DNA of 64,000 nucleotides from Anolis sagrei (Eukaryota > Chordata > Lepidosauria > Squamata > Anolidae). Made by a program: the position numbers and the translations under genes. Under the pieces are notes generated by a model, which saw only the letters and a list, made by a program, of their open reading frames with translations, searched no databases and was not told the origin of the DNA. The DNA lies in assembly GCF_037176765.1 (NCBI RefSeq), contig NC_090034.1, positions 19,290,375 to 19,354,374 on the forward strand, in the 5' to 3' direction. This document shows positions 18,977 to 26,829 of the stretch, piece after piece (the first letter of the stretch is position 1; the number at the start of each line of letters is the position of its first letter).

Positions 18977-19840
18977 TACAGTATTTATATACCGCTTTTC
19001 TTACCCCTAGGGGGACTCAAAGCGGTTTACTAATGGATTGCTAATTACTAATGGATGCCACAGAGTTGAATTTAGAAATGGAAAAGAAAGAATTGATTAT
19101 TTTTACTCACAGTGGCAAGAATTATAATCGCAAGGAATTGGTAGATACGTTGCTGTGACGCTGAACCTCAACATAAATAGTAACTAATCTTACACCAGAA
19201 GTATGGTTTAGGGAGGTATGGAACATAGCCTTAAATGATGAACTATCGATGGAAATGAGGGTACTCAGGAGGGAAACTAGCAGATCAGATTTTGATGCAT
19301 AATGATCGGTCTTTATTAAATATGCTTTAGAGAGTGAAAATGGAAAACAATATAACCCTGTTGATCAGGAATTTTGGATATGACATTTGATTAATGGTTG
19401 ACTTGTAAATATATGGCGAAGGAAAGGATACTTGTTCAGGCCTTGGTGGTGGGGCTATGTGTTTGTTTGTAAAACGTTCACTGTTTTTTTGTTTTGTTTA
19501 CAATGTAAGTTGTTAATGTATGTAAATTAAAAAGTATTTAAAATCTATTTTTAAAAAGTCATGCTTAAACACACTAAAAATAATGTTGGTATATTTTCAA
19601 ATTGTATTGCATTGATTTTCCAGTACGTTGCTTTGAGATACTTTTGCAGAGAGAGAAAGCAGGATAGAGTAGCAACACCAACTTCTGTGCTTGTCTCATT
19701 CACAGGGTGGGAACGACTACGAAATCTACACAGACCCCAGAACCATCGGGCATAGTGTGACTTCTCCTGAGCAAACAAGGCAGATATGTGAAGAATTGTT
19801 CCTTAAACAGGGCATGGGACTTGTTTTACACCAAAATTAA
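5857..19840 (+). CDS. PMM2: PMM2, phosphomannomutase 2 (whole gene, 8 coding exons)
   Basis: PMM2 converts mannose-6-phosphate to mannose-1-phosphate in the cytosol, feeding GDP-mannose and dolichol-linked sugars for glycosylation. The exons are 5857-5928, 10173-10284, 10852-10928, 13372-13463, 15281-15380, 15788-15863, 18308-18423 and 19706-19840. Together they make 780 bases and 259 residues with no stop. The HAD-type motif DVDGT holds the nucleophile D14 and acid/base D16 (human D12, D14). R125, R136 and R143 match human R123, R134 and R141, the last being the common CDG-Ia site. 'GDKTMPGGNDYEI' is the C-terminal HAD motif. All exon junctions match the remembered human protein in place and phase. 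The paralogue PMM1 is less likely given sequence and synteny. The C-terminus runs about 11 residues beyond human PMM2. Confidence 0.97.
5950..6077. repeat. 128-bp direct repeat, copy B
   Basis: This is the partner of 4888-5015. It starts 22 bp past the PMM2 exon 1 donor and runs into an (AAT)n tract at 6078-6108. Confidence 0.85.
6155..8250 (+). mobile_element. BovB (RTE clade) LINE, 5'-truncated
   Basis: The reverse transcriptase half of a BovB ORF2 is nearly intact. It reads from '[19 protein letters not shown]' (6176) through the fingers/palm block to '[13 protein letters not shown]', '[14 protein letters not shown]', catalytic 'YADD' (7468-7479) and the C-terminal 'YGCESWTL' and '[10 protein letters not shown]' that mark BovB. 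The endonuclease domain is missing. One frameshift near 7070 splits the ORF (6215-7120 and 7120-8238). Otherwise it reads through, so the insertion is fairly recent. It is sense-oriented in PMM2 intron 1. Confidence 0.93.
8303..8940 (+). repeat. Sauria-type SINE (S1) interrupted by a second, reversed S1 copy
   Basis: The outer, older, plus-oriented copy is in two parts: head 8303-8433 and remainder 8781-8940. The inner copy (8434-8780, minus) runs from its 'GGTAAAGGTAAAGGTAG' tail to the head 'GCGCCACCGGGGGCTCC'. The 11-bp sequence CCGCCAACCTA flanks the insert at 8423-8433 and 8781-8791 as a target-site duplication. Confidence 0.9.
9204..10129 (+). mobile_element. Mariner-family DNA transposon, internally deleted
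   Basis: The ends are inverted repeats of about 28 bp (left 'CGAGGGTTAAATGAAAA', right 'TTTTCATTCAACCCTCG'), each flanked by TA (9202-9203, 10130-10131). Inside, 9284-9826 encodes the N-terminal DNA-binding part of a mariner transposase ('[20 protein letters not shown]', '[16 protein letters not shown]'), then '[13 protein letters not shown]'. The middle with the first catalytic aspartates is deleted, and the C-terminus ('[19 protein letters not shown]') follows in other frames. It is inactive and about 926 bp long. It ends 43 bp before PMM2 exon 2. Confidence 0.92.
10173..10284 (+). CDS. PMM2: PMM2 exon 2 (residues 25-61)
   Basis: It encodes [20 protein letters not shown] and then '[17 protein letters not shown]', the most conserved block after DVDGT. 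The acceptor is CATTCCAG and the donor G|GTAAGC. Everything needed for 3' splice-site recognition must lie in the 43 bp left by the upstream mariner, unless a branch point inside the transposon is used. Confidence 0.95.
10539..10711. repeat. Palindromic MITE (hAT-like), 'GGGCAAACTT' family
   Basis: Two inverted arms of about 70 bp ('CATGGGCAAACTTTGACCCT' ... 'GGCTGAAGTTTGCCCATG') enclose a C-rich spacer. Each arm carries the 'ACTCCCACAATTCCTAACAG' block. It belongs to the same family as 52773-52926 and 60343-60482. Confidence 0.75.
10852..10928 (+). CDS. PMM2: PMM2 exon 3 (residues 62-87)
   Basis: It encodes [20 protein letters not shown] and then QLLSKQ, part of the HAD core before the cap domain. 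The acceptor is TTCCAATAG and the donor CAG|GTGAGT. Confidence 0.96.
11150..11335 (+). repeat. L2/CR1-group LINE 3' end
   Basis: It has 'GCCGCCCCGAGTCCCTTCGG' followed by 'GGGTAGAAAAATAAAG', the usual terminus of this LINE group, preceded by its T-rich 3' UTR. Confidence 0.65.
11340..11810 (+). other. PMM2 intron 3, no recognised feature
   Basis: About 470 bp of moderately AT-rich sequence without an exon or an obvious repeat. Confidence 0.4.
11815..12050. repeat. Degenerate minisatellite, unit about 20-24 bp
   Basis: Variants of 'CACTGAGGCCTTTCTCC' recur roughly ten times with changing spacing, alternating with 'CACACTGGAGCTT'-like units. It may be an internal array of a larger element. 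Confidence 0.6.
12590..12910 (-). repeat. Penelope-like element 3' fragment
   Basis: The minus strand translates to the end of the Penelope-like ORF and its tail ('[13 protein letters not shown]', '[15 protein letters not shown]'). The family is recognised through the larger copy at 38382-38990. Confidence 0.7.
12945..13170 (-). repeat. Penelope-like element 3' fragment with a small internal inversion
   Basis: The tail sequence is repeated in the same orientation as the copy just before it. The short block around 'GTCCAGGCCCTGGAC' (13085-13100) is a local palindrome where the copy folds back on itself. Confidence 0.65.
13372..13463 (+). CDS. PMM2: PMM2 exon 4 (residues 88-117 and two bases of R118)
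   Basis: It encodes [20 protein letters not shown] and then '[10 protein letters not shown]', the start of the cap domain. The acceptor is CTGTACAG and the donor CG|GTATGT. Confidence 0.96.
13540..13745 (+). repeat. Penelope-like element 3' fragment
   Basis: Plus-strand tail with 'AACCTCTGAGGATGCCTGCC' and 'GGAACATGGCCATACAGCCC'. Confidence 0.7.
14095..15144. mobile_element. hAT-family non-autonomous element with nested insertions
   Basis: The termini CAGGGGTCCTCAGAC and GTTTGGGGATCCCTG are inverted repeats, flanked by a perfect 8-bp target duplication ACTTAGAC (14087-14094 and 15145-15152). Inside lie a Penelope-like fragment (14300-14560), part of an S1 SINE (14562-14695, minus) and a GC-rich palindromic tandem array (14708-15046). 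A shorter relative is at 57320-57674. The subterminal 'GGGCCAGTTCACTGTCCCTC' is shared. Confidence 0.88.
14708..15046. repeat. GC-rich tandem array of nested palindromes, 140-bp period
   Basis: The start 'CCCTTGGCTGG' recurs at 14708, 14848 and 14988. Each unit holds two palindromes. One is built on 'CTCACGCTG...CAGCGTGAG'. The other is a perfect 26-bp palindrome at 14795-14820 (centre CACCTCGCGAGGTG) within a 48-bp imperfect one. It is unusually rich in GC and CpG compared with its surroundings. Confidence 0.88.
15281..15380 (+). CDS. PMM2: PMM2 exon 5 (rest of R118 to residue 151), GC splice donor
   Basis: It encodes [20 protein letters not shown] and then [13 protein letters not shown], carrying substrate-binding R125, R136 and R143. 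The exon must end at GATAAG to join 'KEHIREKF', which places the donor at AAG|GCAAGT. This is a GC-AG intron with an otherwise consensus donor. The nearest GT (GCAA|GTGAAC) would break the frame. Confidence 0.95.
15485..15560. repeat. Half of a palindromic MITE ('GGGCAAACTT' family)
   Basis: One arm is present: 'GTTGGGAATTGTGGGAGTTG' followed by 'AAGTTTGCCCATGCC'. Confidence 0.6.
15788..15863 (+). CDS. PMM2: PMM2 exon 6 (residues 152-176 and first base of 177)
   Basis: It encodes [20 protein letters not shown] and then LTFSI. The acceptor is TTTAAGCAG and the donor G|GTATTG. Confidence 0.95.
15950..16440 (+). repeat. L2-type LINE 3' end
   Basis: It includes the ORF end ('GGGACAGGGCCTTCTCAGTG') and terminus 'TTGAGTCTCCTTTCGGGTCG' with an ATAAATA tail. 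It is a shorter and older copy than 17030-17600. Confidence 0.75.
16568..16820 (-). repeat. ACA-type SINE (S2)
   Basis: Runs from tail 'CATGTCAGGAGCAACTTGAG' to head 'GCGCCACCAGGGGCTCC' in reverse orientation. Confidence 0.85.
16970..17030. repeat. (GGAAA)n microsatellite
   Basis: About 60 bp of GGAAA/GGGAA units on the plus strand. Confidence 0.85.
17030..17600 (+). mobile_element. L2-type LINE 3' end with ORF C-terminus
   Basis: One frame reads '[20 protein letters not shown]' and '[15 protein letters not shown]'. Another continues '[16 protein letters not shown]' and '[19 protein letters not shown]'. This is the conserved end of L2/CR1-group reverse transcriptase ORFs. It ends with 'CTGAGTCCCCTTCGGGGTGA' and ATAAAT. 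It is 5'-truncated and carries frame breaks. Confidence 0.85.
17718..17959 (-). repeat. ACA-type SINE (S2) between (AAT)n tracts
   Basis: It runs from tail 'GTCGTGTCAGAAGTCGCTTC' to head 'GCGCCACCGGGGGCTCT'. (ATT)n lies at 17664-17716 and (AAT)n at 17960-18000, so it inserted into or carried a trinucleotide repeat. Confidence 0.85.
17960..18070 (-). repeat. L2/CR1-group LINE 3' terminus with (AAT)n tail
   Basis: In reverse: 'CTTTATTTGTACCCTGCCAC' and 'AATGGGGACTCGGAGCGGC', the complement of the usual terminal hairpin. Confidence 0.7.
18308..18423 (+). CDS. PMM2: PMM2 exon 7 (residues 177-215)
   Basis: It encodes [20 protein letters not shown] and then [19 protein letters not shown], including the GDKT motif of the HAD core that binds magnesium. 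The acceptor is ATCCAG and the donor CCG|GTAAGT. Confidence 0.97.
18800..19030 (+). repeat. LINE-like fragments with an (ATT)n tract
   Basis: A short frame with '[15 protein letters not shown]' resembles the end of an L1-type ORF2. It is followed by (ATT)n and a reversed L2-type terminus at 18975-19030. It is weak and broken. Confidence 0.4.
19031..19560 (+). repeat. Probable decayed L1-type LINE 3' end
   Basis: AT-rich sequence continues the fragment at 18800 ('GGTATGGAACATAGCCTTAA', 'ATGACATTTGATTAATGG') and ends in 'ATTAAAAAGTATTTAAAA'. No exon is visible; this is PMM2 intron 7. Confidence 0.35.
19706..19840 (+). CDS. PMM2: PMM2 exon 8 (residues 216-259, stop)
   Basis: It encodes [20 protein letters not shown], then [12 protein letters not shown] and an added tail [12 protein letters not shown]. 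Human PMM2 stops at 'CELLFS', so the stop codon has moved about 11 codons downstream. The acceptor is CATTCACAG. Confidence 0.95.
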   Translation, partial: GGNDYEIYTDPRTIGHSVTSPEQTRQICEELFLKQGMGLVLHQN

Positions 19841-19873
19841 CTGTAGGCTACTTAGAATTGATATTCTAATATA

Positions 19874-20384
19874 CGAGGGTGGGTCAAAAAGTAATGCCTC
19901 CTGTGTCATAAAAATGTTATGAATGAACATATAACAGCAGAAGCTGTACCAGATCATAGCTGAACTGTCCTCTACACAAAACTACCATTCAACATAGTCA
20001 CAATCAATTTGTACACATTTTGCACCATCGTTTAACCCAGGCATCAAAACCATTTTGGGAAAATTCTGGGTTTTGCTTCATGACCCATGATTTTAAAGCT
20101 GTTTTAGCATTACTCAAGTCACTGAATCTGAAACCACACAGGTTGTCTTTCAGAGGTCCAAACAGGTAAAAAAGTCAGAAGGGGCCAAATCATAAACATT
20201 CTTCAAGCGATGATTAATTTCCTTAGGGATGATTAATTTTCTTTTGCCAGAAATTCAATGATGACTCTTTCTTTTAGCTTCAGAATCATGGTTCTAATCA
20301 GTCAGTTGGAAAAAAAGGAAAGATTGCATCAGTTGAGTAAGAAACAAATGTTAGCGTGATGGAGGCATTACTTTTTGACGCACC

Positions 20385-20387
<3 letters not shown>
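19874..20387. mobile_element. Mariner-like non-autonomous element
   Basis: Inverted ends 'CGAGGGTGGGTCAAAAAGTA' and 'ACTTTTTGACGCACCCC' are flanked by TA. No transposase frame remains. It starts 33 bp after the PMM2 stop codon, so it probably lies in the PMM2 3' UTR. Its termini differ from those of the mariner at 9204, so it is another family. Confidence 0.8.

Positions 20388-20450
<63 letters not shown>
20388..20450. repeat. (AT)n(AG)n microsatellite
   Basis: Pure dinucleotide runs of AT then AG next to the right end of the mariner-like element. Confidence 0.9.
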
Positions 20451-20452
<2 letters not shown>

Positions 20453-20464
20453 ATAGATATATAT

Positions 20465-20690
20465 AGGTTGTTGTGTGTTTTCCGGACTGTATGGCCATCT
20501 TCCAGAAGCAGTCTCTCCTGACATTTCACCTGCATCTACAGCAGGCATCCTCAGAAGTTGTGAGGTCTGAGGATGCCTGCCATAGATGCAGGAGAAACGT
20601 CAGGAGAGAATGTTTCTGGAACGTGGCCATACAGCCTGGAAACATACACAACAACCCAGTGATTCCGGCCATGAAAGCCTTCGGCAATAC
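20465..20690. repeat. Inverted pair of Penelope-like 3' tails
   Basis: A minus-oriented tail (20465-20565) meets a plus-oriented tail (20566-20690) at 'GAGGTCTGAGGATGCC'. Each half carries the 'GGCCAT' and 'CAGAAGCA' landmarks, so the pair can form a long imperfect hairpin. Confidence 0.75.
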
Positions 20691-20699
20691 ATATATACA

Positions 20700-21440
20700 T
20701 ACATGTATGTATGTATAACAGTCAGTCAACGGAGGTCAGGAATCAGGATCAGGACTGCACTCTCATTTGCTCCCTCAAGCTGCTATTTCTGTGGAAAGTG
20801 AAGGCACAATTTCAGAAATCTTTGCAAGCCATGAAATATTTTTCTTCAAATTCACACCGCAGCCCTGGTCTTGTTTCCTTTCCCCCACGGCTGACCTCCA
20901 AAAAAGTTGAACGGTTAAATATGTTATTTGTCTACTTCACCCCGCAGCACAACTCTTGGCAGATATCATAGTACAGTTTTCAGGGTTACACCTCCTCTTG
21001 TCAGGGTTATGGCTTGAGACATGCACATTCTCTTGCCATCCATATGTCTTGAGCAAATGCACCTTGCCACCGTCTTAGGTCCACCGTCCTTCTGAGCCAT
21101 TTGTGCTCTTTCTGCTTGCCATGGATGTGTGGTTAGTTTATTTCAAAACCCACTGTTGTTTTATATATATAAGCACCCATCAGACCCAGATTCTACCCAA
21201 AATTGGTTACTTCCTTCATGTATTTCTGTGTATCCCATTCCATTCTCAGAAACGTACAGTTTGCTTTAGTCCCTATAAACACATGAGGTTCCCTGTCACA
21301 GATTTTTGTGTCTCTCTCATTTGTGATGACCCTATAGCCAACCCTCCACATTTGTGGGTTTGATTAACATGTTCTCCTTAGGAATGTCTAGGTCCCATTT
21401 TGATTTTTTGGTCAGCTTCCAGCAGACATTGGCCACAGAG
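20700..21440 (+). other. PMM2 downstream region, mostly unique sequence
   Basis: Apart from a short (ATGT)n run, no repeat or exon is recognised. It may hold the end of the PMM2 3' UTR, but no convincing AATAAA was found close to the stop. Confidence 0.3.
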
Positions 21441-21454
21441 CCATGCTGGAAGAC

Positions 21455-21545
21455 CTAGGTCAGGCCTCCAGGTGGTTTTGGACTTCAACTCCCACATTTC
21501 CTAACACCTGGAGGGCCCAAGTTTTCCCAGGCCTGACCTGGAGAT
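21455..21545. repeat. Palindromic MITE fragment ('GGGCAAACTT' family)
   Basis: Short inverted arms 'GTCAGGCCTCCAGG' and 'CCCAGGCCTGAC' enclose 'TTCAACTCCCACATTTCC'. Confidence 0.6.
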
Positions 21546-21564
21546 TCCCAGAGACAACAAAAAT

Positions 21565-21845
21565 AGCATTGGGTTGCTGTGAGTTTTCCGGGCTGTCCGG
21601 CTGCGTTCCAGAAACATTATCTCCTGATGCTTTGTCCATTTCTATGGCAGGCATCCTCAGAGATTGTGAGGTCTGTTGGAAACTAGGCAAATGGGGTTTG
21701 TATATCTGTGGAATAATGTCCAAAGTGGAAGAAAGAACTCTTGCCTGTTGAAGGCAAGTGTCAATGTTGCAACTGACCACCTTGATTAGCATTTAATGGC
21801 CTTGCAGCTTCAAAGCCTAGCTGGTTGCTGCCTGGGAGAATCCTC
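21565..21845 (-). repeat. Penelope-like element 3' fragment
   Basis: Minus-strand tail with 'QTSQSLRMPAIEMDKASGDN' in translation and 'HTCLQQARVLSSTLDI'. Confidence 0.7.
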
Positions 21846-21849
21846 TGTT

Positions 21850-23330
21850 GGGATCATTTCCCGCTTTGTCTTCAGATCACTTGAATTCCTACAAAAGGAA
21901 TGCTACAGGCAAAAGCGGCTTGAGCTTTATTAACTAAACAGTGGGGAGAGAGCAGAATTTTTCCTTTCCCAGTGAGCTTAGGCAAAAGCAAACTTCTGCA
22001 ATCCCTGCAAACTAACACATTCCTCATAATGGATGGCTTTTGATGTACTGAGCACATATTAATGTTGCTTCACTTGAGTGACATGAACTCCAGTTTCCAA
22101 CTCAGAAATCCCTCCCATATTTCATAATCTGGGGACAAAGGTGGAAAAGAATTCGGGCAATTTTTAAAAGACCTGAGAAAATGGGACAACCGGATCCCTG
22201 CCAATGAGGTCTAGCACCCCAAACTCCAGCAAATGTGGTGTCTTGGCTATATTATGTCCTCCCCTACCTCCATTATCTCAGGGCATAACCCAGTAGGGCA
22301 AACATTGGTGGAGGTCGTGGTATTTTTATGTTTAGTTTTCTGTTTTGGAAAAAAACAGACAGCATTCCACTCATTCCGGGCCATTCCTTGGGAACTGAAG
22401 AAACTGCACCTTTTGATTCCTACCTCTTGCATGTTTTCATCCCTGTTAGCTGTGTCCTGAAACAGGTTGAACCTAATATACTTTTGCTCCAAATGTTTTG
22501 AAAAGGAATTGTGGAAATTATAGGCCTTGTCATGGGGCTTTAAGACGCATACGTTTGAAAGAAATGGGTAGTAAAGGGACCTTTTCAAGCATTACAACTG
22601 TGAATGGAGTGAGGGAAAAGGAATTGCACACCCACTTATCTCTCTGCAGGACTTTTAGGAACGAAAGTAGACTTGGGGGCAGATAATATGTACACAAAAC
22701 CTTCTTCAACCAATGGCAAAAAGTCTTCAAGACCCAAGCAGAAGCCTTTGGACTCCAAATGGTGCTTAAAATTATCTTCTCCCTAAAGATGATACATGTG
22801 ATTTGTCCTCAAATGGTATTTAAGGTTAATTGAAAAGCTTAGAAGAAATTCCTCAGGGAAGATGTTTGTTCCAATGACTTTTGGAAACCAGAAGGCTCTG
22901 ATCAGCATTAAAATACGAATACCAGGCTCTGAACCACACTTTTCCTTTCCTCTCTCCACCATCTGCTGTTTTTTTTCTGGATTATTGTGCCTATACAGTT
23001 ATTGTGCCTACATATTGTGGGATGCAGCGTCCTATGTATTGAAATATATGTCTCAAAATGTCCACTGACTTCAGAACTGTCTTGTTTGAACTACGCAGTA
23101 ATGCTCAAACTCCTAAATGTGCAAATGTATTTTTTTAAAATCCAGTAATTCACAGTTGTGCCATTGGATTGATATTAAAATCCCAATGAACTAAGTACAT
23201 TGTATGAGGAATGCTTTGCCTTTGCATAATAGATTTTTCCACTGGTCCAAGGTACATTTTTTGTACAGCTCCTGGCCATAAATCAAAGCATCTTGATCTC
23301 TAATGTCAATGAAACTGGCTTTCCTTCACA
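21850..23330 (+). other. Intergenic, largely unique sequence
   Basis: About 1.5 kb with no recognised repeat family and no exon. Short reading frames on both strands lack homology I can recognise. Confidence 0.4.
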
Positions 23331-23332
23331 GA

Positions 23333-23648
23333 CCTTAGGAAAAGGTTTCCCTTGACGTCTGACTCTGGAGGGTGGTGCTCATCTCCATTTCTAAGCCCAA
23401 GAGCTGGCGTTGTCCATAGACACCTCTTAGGTCATGTGGCCAGCATGACTGCATGGAGTGCCGTTACCTTCCCACTTGAGCGATACCTATTAATCTACTC
23501 ACATTTGCAAGTTTTCAAACTGCTAGGTTGGCAGAAGCTGGGTCTAACAGCGGGAGCTCACCCCACTCCCTGGATCTGAACCACCAACCTTTCGGTCAGC
23601 AAATTCAGCAGCTCAGTGGTTCAACCCACTGTGCCACCGGGGGCTCCC
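23333..23648 (-). repeat. Sauria-type SINE (S1)
   Basis: A nearly complete reversed copy from 'CGTCTGACTCTGGAG' to head 'GTGCCACCGGGGGCTCC', more diverged than the copies at 5028 and 34563. Confidence 0.85.
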
Positions 23649-24058
23649 GGCATATATTCATATTACTCAGTAGTGTAGACTCATATTATTCAGCTCAAAG
23701 CAATTAAATTGCATTATATGTCAGTATAGATAGGGCCTCCTTCCTTCAAGCGGCGAAATGCTGTGGATGCACCTACACTGTAGAATTAATGGTCAGCAAG
23801 TTCAGCTGCTCAGCGGTTTAACCCGCTGCACCACCAGGGATTCCTCACAGACCTTGTCTGGTGCCAAAAAAACCCCTCTGTTTCTGAGTATCATCTAAGT
23901 TTCCAGGCCAGTTTTCCAGAAATTGGGAGGATACAAATTTTGGAGAATGCATTCAGATTCGGAAGAAAGGATGCCATAAATTCCTGACAATGAATTGTAG
24001 TTATATATATTTTCAATTGTGACCAACACTCCAGCTCTTAGATGTCTCTGATTCTAAG

Positions 24059-24200
24059 GCAGTGGTTCTCAACCTGTGGGTCCCCAGATGTTTTGGCCTA
24101 CAACTCCCAGAAATCCCAGCCAGTTTACCAGCTGTTTGGAATTCTGGGAGTTCAAGGCCAAAACATCTGGGGACCCACAGGTTGAGAACCATTGTTCTAA
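24059..24200. mobile_element. hAT-like MITE, near-perfect palindrome
   Basis: The termini CAGTGGTTCTCAACCTGTGG and its complement frame two arms of about 65 bp that both contain 'CCAGATGTTTTGGCC' or its complement. It is about 140 bp, has no coding capacity and can fold into one stem. Confidence 0.8.
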
Positions 24201-24539
24201 GAGGACACTAACCTCCACAAAGATCCAATCTGCTAATGGTCAGAACCAGGTAAGTTTTATTATGTATTTATTTACAGTACTTGTATTCCACCCTTCTCAC
24301 CCTGAAGGGAACTCAGGGCAGATCACAGAACACATATACGGCAAACATTCAATGCCGTTATACACTGACAGGACAGACACAGTACGCAGATAGAGGTATA
24401 TAGGCATTTCCCATCTTCGGCCTCTTGGAGGCTGTGCTTTATTCTGGCCACAGGGGGTGTTGTCGCTCCATCCTCCATTCCGAAGAGCCCTGTTCACAGG
24501 CTTGCTCCTTTTGATTGAATTGCCGGCATTTTTCCGGTA

Positions 24540-24760
24540 TTTCCTTATAGCGCCATTAAAATACTTCCCCGCTTTTGTGGTACCTATTTATCTACTAACA
24601 GCTGTTTTCAATCTACTAGGTGGGCAGTGAGCTGGGCTGAAGGTCGGGTGCTCATCCCTGTCCCGGGCTTCCAACTGCCAACCTTTTGATTGGCAAAATC
24701 TATTGCAGCTGGTGGTTAACCTGCTGTGCTAAAGCCTGGCCCGGGTTACTCAAACTATGG
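24540..24760 (-). repeat. Diverged tRNA-headed SINE
   Basis: In reverse it has 'ACCTATTTATCTACTAACAG' and 'AACCTTTTGATTGGCAAAAT', a distant relative of S1. A second copy, in plus orientation, is at 47165-47320. Confidence 0.6.
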
Positions 24761-25194
24761 CCCTTACTTGCTTTGCATGCTGGAATAGTTGTTCCATGCA
24801 CCAAAGCACACCTTCCACCAGCCATCAGTGCATGGAATGATGGGCCTGTAACTTTTGGCTGGAAAGTCCCAGCAACCTTAGGCTGGCAATAGCAGTGGAT
24901 GCTGAGAGTTTGGGTCCAATCACATTTCCCATCACATGTCAATAAAAATATTTTGTTGTATTGACTTCAACATGCAAAACTGTACAAATAGTGTGGAATG
25001 ATCTTGAAGCCATTTGCTGCCAATTCCAGAAAAAGAAAAAAGACAACTATGACTGACAAATATGGAACCAAATTGTGGCTTATTTGGGAGAGAATTATCA
25101 GTTCCCCAATATCAAAATGCTTAAGTAGCATGGTTTTAGATCATCAATTCTCACAATTTCAATTACTTTGGAATGACGTTTGATGTTTTGTGTG

Positions 25195-25448
25195 TGTGTG
25201 TGTCAGGAGCAACTTGAGAAACTGCAAGTCGCTTCTGGTTTGAGAGAATCGACCATCTACAAGGATGTTGCCCAGAGGATGCCCAAATGTTTTACCACCC
25301 TGTGGGAGGCTTCTCTCATGTCCCTGCATGGGAAGCTGGAGCTGACAGACAGGAGCTCACACCACTCCCCGGATGTGAACCACCGAGCTTTCGGGCAGCA
25401 GTCCTGCCGGCACAAGGGTTCAACCCATTGCACTACCTGGGGCTCCAG
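25195..25448 (-). repeat. ACA-type SINE (S2)
   Basis: Runs from tail 'GTGTCAGGAGCAACTTGAG' to a diverged head ending 'CACTACCTGGGGCTCC'. Confidence 0.8.
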
Positions 25449-25449
25449 A

Positions 25450-26060
25450 TGTTTGGGGTTGAAAAGCAGGATAAAAAATCAACAACCACACATGAGTCAA
25501 AGTAGGCATGAGAAATTCAGGCCTATTATGGATAGACTAAAAAGGAGCCCTCAAAAACGATACTGCCAATGTTTCAGTCCATCTTCTCTCTGCTATCCAA
25601 ACACCTCTGTTCTGACTTACATACAAATTCAACTTAAGAACAAACCTACAGAACCTTTTGTGTTCGTAACTTGGCGGCTGCCACTATACTAGAGCTTGTT
25701 TTCTGTTGTGCCGCTGGGACAATTGGCTGACGCTCATCCAGTCAAGGCCTGCAACACACCTGAAAAGCAGGCAGATTAGTCACCGGGGACGTTCTGTTAC
25801 AGCATGCAAGAAATCAGTGTATGTGTGCGTGTCAACTGTAAAATAAGATGCATGAAGCTGATTGGTCAGGCAATGCCTAGGGAGATGGCTGAGCCTGGGA
25901 CTTGTGGTTACGGTTACATTTTTGTTCAGATTTGAGCTATGCACGTGCAAAGACACACAGAGAAGGACAGAGAGAGAGAGAGTTTGGAGTGCACTCTTGC
26001 TTCATGAGTTGCTGAAGGCGTTTATCTCTACATGGACAAATTAGACCATTTTTAATCTCT
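25450..26060 (+). other. Intergenic sequence, no feature recognised
   Basis: No exon is supported and only short low-complexity runs occur. Confidence 0.35.
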
Positions 26061-26066
26061 CTAAAA

Positions 26067-26810
26067 CAGTGGTTCTCAACCTTCCTAATGCTGCGACCGC
26101 TTAATATACAGTTCCTCATGTTGTGGTGACTCCCAACCATAAAATTATTTTAATTGTTACTTCATAACTGTAAGTTTGCTTCTGTTATGAAGCGTAATGT
26201 AACTATATGATATGTAGGATGTATTTTCATTCACTGGACCAAATTTGGCCCAAATACCCAATGCGCCCAAATTTGAATACTGGTGGGGTTGGGGGGGAGG
26301 GATTGGTTTTGTCCTTTGAGAGTTGTAGATGCTGGGATTTATAGTTCATCTACAATCAAAGAGCATTCTGAACTCCACCAATGATGGAACCGAACCAATC
26401 TTGGCACACAGAACTCCCATGACCAACAGAAAATACTGGAAGGGTTTGGTGGGCATTGACCTTGAGTTTTGGAGTTGTAGTTCACCTACATCCAGAGAGC
26501 ACTGTGGACTCAAACAATGATGGATCTGGACCAAACTTGGAACAAATACTCAATATTCCCAAATGCGAACACTGGCGGAGTTTGAAGAAAATAGACCTTG
26601 ACATTTGGGAGTTGTAGTTGCTGGATTTATAGTTCACCTACAATAAGAGCATTCTGAACCCCATGAACAACAGAATTGGACCTAACTTTTCACACAGAAC
26701 CCAGATGACCAACAGAAAATACTGTGTTTTGTAATGGTCTTTGGCGACCCCTCTGACAACCTCTCATGACCCCCCCCCCGGGGTCCCGACCCCCAGATTG
26801 AGAAACGCTG
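26067..26810. mobile_element. SPIN/URR1-like hAT (Charlie-group) non-autonomous element
   Basis: The left end (CAGTGGTTCTCAACCTTCCT, then 'AATGCTGCGACC' and 'CATGTTGTGGTGACTCCCAA') is what I recall for mammalian URR1 and SPIN elements. The right end is the complement-type 'GATTGAGAAACGCTG'. Flanks CTCTAAAA (26059-26066) and CTCCAAAA (26811-26818) form an 8-bp duplication with one difference. The interior repeats a block of about 290 bp ('TATAGTTCATCTACAAT' near 26339 and again near 26628). No transposase remains. Confidence 0.8.
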
Positions 26811-26829
26811 CTCCAAAAGGACATTATGT

